Assembly: GCA_946543465.1 (NCBI GenBank) | Contig: CAMNLR010000148.1 | Coordinates: forward strand, 1-10,827 | DNA from: CAG-791 sp002390025 | GTDB lineage: Bacteria > Bacillota > Clostridia > Lachnospirales > Lachnospiraceae | Reading direction: 5' to 3' | DNA: 10,827 bases | Part shown: one piece after another, positions 6,852-10,827 of the stretch | Position numbering within the stretch: position 1 is the stretch's first letter | Layout of the letters: every line of letters starts with the position of its first letter | The notes under the pieces: model-generated | Databases searched by the model: none | What the model was told of the DNA's origin: nothing | Seen by the model: the letters and a program-made list of their open reading frames with translations, nothing else | Made by a program: the position numbers and the translations under genes

Positions 6852-6880
6852 AATATATCACGCAGGGCTGTCAATCGCAA
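6852..6880 (-). promoter_or_regulatory. Extended -10 promoter of etfBA
   Basis: On the minus strand TTGCGA (6880-6875), a 17-bp spacer, then TATATT (6857-6852) preceded by TGA, giving the extended -10 element TGn-TATATT. Transcription would start near 6845, about 30 bases before the etfB ATG. A better -35, TTGACA, also occurs inside the spacer (6874-6869), but no -10 lies at a usable distance from it. No clear terminator separates hbd from this promoter, so read-through from hbd is also likely. Confidence 0.65.
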
Positions 6881-6977
6881 GTTAGCAATCTAAAATACTT
6901 CGTAAAAATAAGTACTTTCATGCAAATTTTATATATTGACCGACCGACAGCCTGTACGTGATATTCAGATCCTGTCT

Positions 6978-7856
6978 TTATTTATCGGTCGCGACTTTGT
7001 TCCTGGGTCCATTAGAATAGTCATAGAAGCCGATGCCGGTCTTGACGCCGAGCCTCTTGCCGCGGACCATTTTACGAAGGAGAGGGCTGGCAGCATACTT
7101 GTTGTCGCCAGTGTCAGCATAGATAACATCCATGATTGCCAGGCAGATATCCAGGCCGATGAAATCGCCAAGCTCAAGCGGTCCCATGGGGTGGTTGCAG
7201 CCAAGCTTCATAGCTGTGTCGATGCCGGCGATATCGGAAACGCCGGTATACTTGACGTTGATTGCTTCGTTGATCATCGGGATCAGGATTCTGTTGACGA
7301 CAAAACCTGCTGCCTCATTGACCTGTACCGGAATCTTGCCGAGTTTCTCGGAGATCTCATTGACTCTTGCAACATACTCTGCAGGAGTGTTGATGCCGGC
7401 GATAACTTCGACCAGCTTCATAACGGGTGCAGGATTGAAGAAGTGCATGCCGATGATGGGCTTTGTCAGGCCTGCGCCGATCTCGGTGATGGAAAGGGAA
7501 GAAGTATTGGATGCAAAGATGCAGTCAGGATTCTTGACGATTTCATCCTGAAGCTCCTGGAAGCATTTTTTCTTGATGTCCATCACTTCGAGGGCTGCCT
7601 CGACTACGAGGTCGGGATCTACGGCGATGGTATTGAGACCGCACTCAATTTTTGCAAGAATGGCATCTGCTGCTGCCTGCTCGATTTTGCCCTTGCTGAC
7701 CTGCTTGTCAAGACCGCCTTTGATCTTGTTGAAGCCGCCCTGTGCAAACTCAACCTTGATATCGCAGAGATAAACCTTCTCAACTTCTGCACACTGCGCA
7801 AATGCCTGCGCAATGCCGGATCCCATGGTGCCAGCGCCGATAACTGCAACTTTCAT
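6978..7856 (-). CDS. hbd: 3-hydroxybutyryl-CoA dehydrogenase
   Basis: Interconverts acetoacetyl-CoA and 3-hydroxybutyryl-CoA with NAD(P)H, the second step of the C4 (butyrate/butanol) pathway, in the cytoplasm. At 292 residues it has the normal length. The N-terminal Rossmann domain carries VIGAGTMGSGIAQAFA (5-20). The catalytic segment has ASNTSSLSITE (115-125), His138 in GMHFFNPAPVMKLVEVI, Glu150 and Asn188 in GFVVNRILIPMINEA. The C-terminal domain has MGPLELGDFIGLD and the ending GVKTGIGFYDYS. I chose the ATG at 7856 (MKVAVIGAG) because AAGGAGG lies 8 bases upstream and the fold begins there; the frame stays open to 7928 through residues unlike the family. It lies upstream of etfBA in the same direction, separated by 163 bases. 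A candidate promoter in the AT-rich gap after hpf (-10 TAAAAT) is weak. Thiolase and crotonase genes are not in the window. Confidence 0.97.
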   Translation of the reverse strand: MKVAVIGAGTMGSGIAQAFAQCAEVEKVYLCDIKVEFAQGGFNKIKGGLDKQVSKGKIEQAAADAILAKIECGLNTIAVDPDLVVEAALEVMDIKKKCFQELQDEIVKNPDCIFASNTSSLSITEIGAGLTKPIIGMHFFNPAPVMKLVEVIAGINTPAEYVARVNEISEKLGKIPVQVNEAAGFVVNRILIPMINEAINVKYTGVSDIAGIDTAMKLGCNHPMGPLELGDFIGLDICLAIMDVIYADTGDNKYAASPLLRKMVRGKRLGVKTGIGFYDYSNGPRNKVATDK

Positions 7857-7894
7857 GATAGTATCCTCCTTAGGTTTTTTATGATTTTTATGCT

Positions 7895-7911
7895 GCCGTC
7901 CGTGAGACGGC
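7895..7911 (-). other. GC-rich hairpin in the hbd leader
   Basis: GCCGTC-TCACG-GACGGC on the minus strand forms a 6-bp stem with a 5-base loop, 39 bases upstream of the hbd ATG and 57 bases after the hpf stop. No T-tract follows on either strand, so it is not a standard terminator. It might mark an RNA processing site or a weak hpf 3' end. Confidence 0.4.
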
Positions 7912-7967
7912 CGACAGCCAGTATCCATTTTCTTACGAATTTATTTTAATTTATTTTCTTATAAGAA

Positions 7968-8495
7968 TCAGCCTTCCGGCTCGATCATGCCGTATGTACT
8001 GCCTTTTCTCTTGTAGACAACTGCGATCTGCTCTGTCTCCGCATTGATGAACACGTAGAAATTATGACCGAGCAGTTCCATCTGGACGCAGGCGTCTTCC
8101 GGATACATGGGTTTGAGATCAAACTGTTTCTTGCGGACGATCCGGATGTCTTCTTCATCGAAATAGCTGCGCTCAATATATTCGCGTTTGAAAGCAGCCG
8201 CTTCCTGATGCCGTTTGATCAGTTTACTCTTATATTTCTTTAACTGTCTCTCAATGACCTCCTCCACCAGGTCAATGGAGACATACATGTCATTACTGAC
8301 CTGCTCGGAGCGGATGATGTTGTCCCTTACAGGGATCGTCACTTCAATTTTGTGCCTGTCACGATTGACCTGCAATGTGACATGAACCTCAGTGTCAGGT
8401 GAAAAGAATTTGTCCAGTTTGTCCAGTTTCTGTGTCACAGCGTCCTTGAGGGATTCGGTGACTTCCATATTTTTTCCGACAATTACGTACTTCAT
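7968..8495 (-). CDS. hpf: Ribosome hibernation promoting factor, long form
   Basis: Binds the 30S subunit at the decoding region and joins 70S ribosomes into inactive 100S dimers in slow growth. At 175 residues it is the long form found in Firmicutes. Residues 1-100 are the S30AE (RaiA-like) domain: KYVIVGKNMEVTESLKDAVTQKL pattern at 2-24, DRHKIEVTIP at 46-55, DMYVSIDLVEEVIERQLKKYK at 69-89. Residues about 121-172 are the C-terminal dimerisation domain: KKQFDLKPMYPEDACVQM, LLGHNFYVFINAET, IAVVYKRKGSTYGMIEP. The start at 8495 (MKYVIVG) has AAAGAGG 5 bases upstream and matches the family; a TTG at 8516 that would extend the frame is not needed. A leader of about 97 bases is predicted, carrying two copies of a 13-bp motif. 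It stands alone between terminator-bounded neighbours. Confidence 0.96.
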   Translation of the reverse strand: MKYVIVGKNMEVTESLKDAVTQKLDKLDKFFSPDTEVHVTLQVNRDRHKIEVTIPVRDNIIRSEQVSNDMYVSIDLVEEVIERQLKKYKSKLIKRHQEAAAFKREYIERSYFDEEDIRIVRKKQFDLKPMYPEDACVQMELLGHNFYVFINAETEQIAVVYKRKGSTYGMIEPEG

Positions 8496-8540
8496 AGATG
8501 CCTCTTTCCGCAGCAAACGCCGCTGTTATTTCTTTATTTG

Positions 8541-8587
8541 CAAAAAGTCTTTCGCCTGCGCCTTCCGGTGTATACAAAAAGTCTTTC
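8541..8587 (-). repeat. Two 13-bp direct repeats in the hpf leader
   Basis: GAAAGACTTTTTG on the minus strand occurs perfectly at 8587-8575 and 8553-8541, a period of 34 bp. Both copies are downstream of the predicted start of transcription and upstream of the hpf ribosome binding site. They could be a regulator site spaced by about three helical turns, or an RNA motif. No known binding consensus was recognised. Confidence 0.6.
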
Positions 8588-8598
8588 TGCACAACCTC

Positions 8599-8607
8599 AT
8601 TATATCA
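8599..8607 (-). promoter_or_regulatory. Extended -10 promoter of hpf
   Basis: TGA-TATAAT on the minus strand (8607-8599) is a perfect extended -10 element. The hexamer 17 bp upstream, TGCAAA, is poor as a -35, as expected for extended -10 promoters. Transcription would begin near 8592. The rest of the 8608-8724 interval holds no gene; a second AT-rich run at 8662-8680 could contain another -10. Confidence 0.6.
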
Positions 8608-8724
8608 TAACAGCCACAAGTTTTGCACAATTATTGCATCTCTTTTGCGGAAATTGCCTCTTCATTTATATAATATACACAAACAACTCCAAAAGAACAG
8701 TAAGATTTTACTTGTATTTTGCAC

Positions 8725-8760
8725 AAAAAAACAGACAGCCGGATTTTTCCGGCCATCTGT
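8725..8760 (-). terminator. Intrinsic terminator of the NlpC/P60 gene
   Basis: On the minus strand a 13-bp stem with two internal G-U pairs (8760-8748 with 8743-8731) and an AAAA loop is followed by seven T. It lies about 110 bases after the stop codon of the hydrolase gene. The 8761-8869 interval between them has no gene and only a weak TTCTCC...GGAGAA pairing. Confidence 0.9.
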
Positions 8761-8869
8761 CCAAATAACAAGTTATAAAGGGATTTACATCCGCCCTGTG
8801 AGACTGCATACCAATTCTCCGCCCTTGCTCCGGGAGAAACCGCCCTTCAGGTCTCTGTACTGACAAAAA

Positions 8870-10393
8870 TCAGTTAAAGAGTCTGCGGATACAGACAATA
8901 TGCATAAAATTGGCCTTGGAAGTCGTGATTCCGTGGCGCTCATCCTGCGCGTGAACGATCATGCCGTCTCCCATATACAGAGCAACATGACCATTGTAGC
9001 ATACGATATCTCCGGCACGAGCCTCATCCAGAGAGGCAACCGGTGAACCGACGCTACGGTCGGAGACATCGTAATGGGGGAGACGGAAGCCGAAGTTTCC
9101 GTAGACCGCCATAACAAATCCGGAACAGTCCGCGCCATGGGTCAGGCTGGAGCCGCCCCATACATAGGGATTACCGATAAACTGCGTTGCAAACTCAATA
9201 ACAGCCTGTCCGGATTCCTCGCCCGCCTGGCTCACTGCCACCTGGGCGACATCCGCCTGTGCTGCGGCTGCATCTGCGGCACGAAGAGCAACCTCTACGA
9301 CTGCCGTTGCAGTTTCTTCATCTTCAAAGCCCGCGACACCCGCTCTTGTCTGCGCAAGCTCGACAACGGCTTCTGCCTTATCCGCCTTGCGCTGTTCGTG
9401 ATCTGCCCGCTCCTTGACATTGGAATTGCTGACGCGGTTTACTTCCTCCCTGGAAGATTCCGCCACAGGATATGCCATGCTCAGAGTGACTTCCGAAGCA
9501 GGGATAAAGCCCTCACCGGTGTCTGTGAGAATCCCGATCCATCCGTCTTCACTTCCGGTCACCTCATACTGATCACCTGCTTTGGCCTCGCTGATGACCT
9601 TGGAGTAATCGTCAGAGTCCTGATAGATCGAACAATCCGCCTTTTCATTGACAGTAGCTACCTGGGTACTGACGATCTCAGAGAGAGCCGCCGCCTCGCT
9701 GCCGTCGACCAGATACTCATTCATTACATAGCCGACCACATTTCCGGAACGGATCTTTGTCCAGCGGTCATCCTCTTTGCGCAACTCGATCGCGAGATCA
9801 TTGCTGTACATCTTGCCAAGGACTTCACTGCTCATGGCGGGCTCTGCGTGGATATTCAGATATACATTAGGGGAAGCAACAACAATCTTTTTTTCCTCAG
9901 CAGTATCCTGCAGGGCAGGTGCAGAATTTGCTTCGCTTTCAAAAGCGGGAGCTTCAACAGCAACCTGTTCTTCCAGGACGCTGCTTACCGAACTGCTCTT
10001 TGCGAGCGAAACAGTCAGTTCGGGAAGAACTGCCGCGTTGTATTCCTGTACAGCATCCGCATAGGGGTAGTCGGAAGCTTCCTCTTCAGTCTCTTCTGCG
10101 GCCGCCGCCATAGGAATCATCACTTCCGGCTCTGATTCCTGAGCTTCTGCGGTTTCAGCAGCATCAAAAGCCTTGTCCTCTTCTCCGTCTTCCTCAGAGT
10201 TCAGTGTACCTCCAAGAAACTGCTCTACAGTACCGGAATTGCCGACCTCCTGATCCTGATCGTTTTCCAGAGTATTTGTAAGGAAAAGACTTTCGCTGGC
10301 AGCTTCTTCTGCAAGGACCGGGGCACCGGTCATAGCAGCAATTGCCGCGGCTGAAAGCATTCCAGATAACAACTTAACTCTTTTAAACTCCAT
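8870..10393 (-). CDS. Secreted SH3 and NlpC/P60 peptidoglycan hydrolase
   Basis: Predicted to cleave peptide bonds in the wall (gamma-D-Glu-diamino acid endopeptidase type). Residues 1-29 are a signal peptide: KRVK, a hydrophobic core, and a probable cleavage site near VLAEE. Residues 30-165 are acidic and low in complexity (Glu/Ala-rich). Two bacterial SH3 modules follow: about 169-228 (NVYLNIHAEPAMSSEVLG, W211, GYVMNEYL) and about 242-303 (ADCSIYQDSDDYSKV, GWIGI, GFIPASEV). Residues 311-395 form a charged, then Ala-rich, helical linker. The NlpC/P60 domain is about 396-507 with Cys423 in GADCSGF, His469 in NGHVALYMG and His481 in IVHAQ, a complete catalytic set. The ATG at 10393 has CGGAGGA 4-5 bases upstream. 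Promoter, a leader with a WalR-like box, and terminator all indicate a monocistronic unit. The family call is firm; the exact bond cut is inferred. Confidence 0.95.
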   Translation of the reverse strand: MEFKRVKLLSGMLSAAAIAAMTGAPVLAEEAASESLFLTNTLENDQDQEVGNSGTVEQFLGGTLNSEEDGEEDKAFDAAETAEAQESEPEVMIPMAAAAEETEEEASDYPYADAVQEYNAAVLPELTVSLAKSSSVSSVLEEQVAVEAPAFESEANSAPALQDTAEEKKIVVASPNVYLNIHAEPAMSSEVLGKMYSNDLAIELRKEDDRWTKIRSGNVVGYVMNEYLVDGSEAAALSEIVSTQVATVNEKADCSIYQDSDDYSKVISEAKAGDQYEVTGSEDGWIGILTDTGEGFIPASEVTLSMAYPVAESSREEVNRVSNSNVKERADHEQRKADKAEAVVELAQTRAGVAGFEDEETATAVVEVALRAADAAAAQADVAQVAVSQAGEESGQAVIEFATQFIGNPYVWGGSSLTHGADCSGFVMAVYGNFGFRLPHYDVSDRSVGSPVASLDEARAGDIVCYNGHVALYMGDGMIVHAQDERHGITTSKANFMHIVCIRRLFN

Positions 10394-10456
10394 TATTCCT
10401 CCGATTGAATTTTATTAAAAAATTATAATCTAATTGATTACATAAATTTCGTTTTT

Positions 10457-10473
10457 GTTACAAATTTGTTACA
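10457..10473 (-). promoter_or_regulatory. WalR-like direct repeat TGTAAC-N5-TGTAAC
   Basis: On the minus strand TGTAAC-AAATT-TGTAAC matches exactly the Firmicutes WalR (YycF) box pattern, two TGTWAH hexamers separated by 5 bp. It spans about +5 to +21 of the predicted hydrolase transcript. A third half-site, TGTAAT, lies at 10442-10437, 20 bp further on. In Bacillus WalRK controls wall hydrolases; a box downstream of the start of transcription usually means repression. Whether this organism has WalR cannot be seen here. Confidence 0.55.
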
Positions 10474-10483
10474 TGCAGTTGCT

Positions 10484-10512
10484 ACTATACCAGATATAAC
10501 AAACTCTGTCAA
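10484..10512 (-). promoter_or_regulatory. Strong sigma-A promoter of the NlpC/P60 gene
   Basis: A perfect TTGACA (10512-10507), a 17-bp spacer and TATAGT (10489-10484) with a TGG extended element. Predicted start near 10477, giving a leader of about 84 bases. The rest of the leader (10394-10456) is AT-rich and has no obvious hairpin. Confidence 0.9.
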
Positions 10513-10692
10513 GTAAAGCGTCAAAAAGAGGGCCTTTCGAGGGTAATTCTGCGCCCGAAAATAGCCTACAAATCTATGAATACCCCATTAAATCCAATCC
10601 AATTTCTATCATTTCAGGCAGATTTCGGGCAAAAATCCAGTCAGTTTATTCAAAAACAGAGTATTATACACATAATTTCTGAAAAATAAATT
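10513..10692. other. Gene-free region upstream of the NlpC/P60 promoter
   Basis: About 180 bases with no supportable gene. The only structure seen is an 8-bp inverted repeat GCCCGAAA (10553-10560) and TTTCGGGC (10623-10630), 62 bases apart, flanking an AT-rich stretch. A possible distant control region, but nothing supports a function. Confidence 0.35.
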
Positions 10693-10737
10693 AAAAATAC
10701 CCGGAAAATGCATTCTTTGCACTTTCCGGGTATTTTT
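10693..10737. terminator. Bidirectional intrinsic terminator after tRNA-Leu
   Basis: Perfect 15-bp arms AAAAATACCCGGAAA (10693-10707) and its complement (10723-10737), with a further TGCA/TGCA pairing towards the loop. The A5/T5 ends give a T-tract on either strand. It begins 3 bases after the tRNA-Leu 3' end, so it mainly serves that gene. Confidence 0.92.
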
Positions 10738-10739
10738 AC

Positions 10740-10825
10740 TGCCGGCAGTCGGGGTCGAACCGACACTCGATTTAAGTCGAACGGGATTTTAAGTCCCGCG
10801 CGTCTGCCAATTCCGCCATGCCGGC
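10740..10825 (-). tRNA. tRNA-Leu (anticodon TAA)
   Basis: An 86-base class II tRNA. The acceptor stem is GCCGGCA (10825-10819) with TGCCGGC (10747-10741), and A is the discriminator at 10740. The anticodon stem CGGGA/TCCCG encloses the loop CTTAAAA with anticodon TAA at 10791-10789. The long variable arm expected for tRNA-Leu is present, and the T arm reads GTCGG-TTCGACC-CCGAC. It should decode UUA and UUG. No CCA is encoded. The promoter lies outside the window to the right. Confidence 0.97.
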
Positions 10826-10827
10826 AT

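Noticed and set aside
6869..6895. Possible Rex redox-regulator site upstream of etfB
   Set aside because: Only one half resembles the TTGTTAA half-site (TTGCTAA); the second half is missing.
7895..7911. hpf terminator at the GCCGTC/GACGGC hairpin
   Set aside because: No T-tract follows the stem on the minus strand, so kept only as a hairpin.
6936..7949. 337-codon plus-strand reading frame opposite hbd
   Set aside because: Shadow of hbd, which has all catalytic residues and a strong ribosome binding site.
9074..10135. 353-codon plus-strand reading frame opposite the NlpC/P60 gene
   Set aside because: Shadow of a gene with signal peptide, SH3 modules and full catalytic set.
1..10827. CRISPR array, insertion sequence, prophage or toxin-antitoxin genes
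   Set aside because: No regularly spaced repeats with unique spacers, no transposase, integrase or phage gene, and no small gene pair was found.

Overview
The window looks like chromosome of a Gram-positive anaerobe of class Clostridia, most likely Lachnospiraceae. Evidence: Bcd-type electron-transfer flavoprotein genes next to a 3-hydroxybutyryl-CoA dehydrogenase that matches clostridial Hbd closely, a long-form hibernation factor, strong GGAGG ribosome binding sites, tRNA genes without encoded CCA, a single-span YkuD L,D-transpeptidase and an SH3-NlpC/P60 secreted hydrolase. The family assignment is inference from recognised sequences; no search was run.

Layout. All protein genes lie on the minus strand; only the tRNA-Arg is on the plus strand. 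From left to right: a membrane-anchored L,D-transpeptidase (32-2092); an orphan LacI-type regulator (2434-3456) with a perfect 17-bp palindrome between it and the transpeptidase; about 430 bp without genes; tRNA-Arg(ACG) (3948-4021) with a consensus promoter and an intrinsic terminator; a compact, gene-free block of nested inverted and direct repeats (4061-4271); a YbaK-type Cys-tRNA(Pro) deacylase (4276-4770); etfA and etfB (4989-6814); hbd (6978-7856); long-form hpf (7968-8495); an SH3-NlpC/P60 hydrolase (8870-10393) with a strong promoter and a WalR-like direct repeat; tRNA-Leu(TAA) (10740-10825).

How the genes work together. Hbd and EtfAB belong to the reductive C4 (butyrate-type) acyl-CoA pathway, but no acyl-CoA dehydrogenase lies between or beside them; etfBA has its own extended -10 promoter in the gap after hbd. 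YbaK and HPF act on translation (editing of mischarged tRNA; ribosome hibernation). The two envelope enzymes, one cross-linking and one cleaving peptidoglycan, sit at opposite ends of the window.

No clearly new multi-gene system is visible. The least explained elements are the nested-palindrome block next to tRNA-Arg, the WalR-like box in the hydrolase leader, the LacI-adjacent palindrome, and the duplicated 13-bp motif in the hpf leader.
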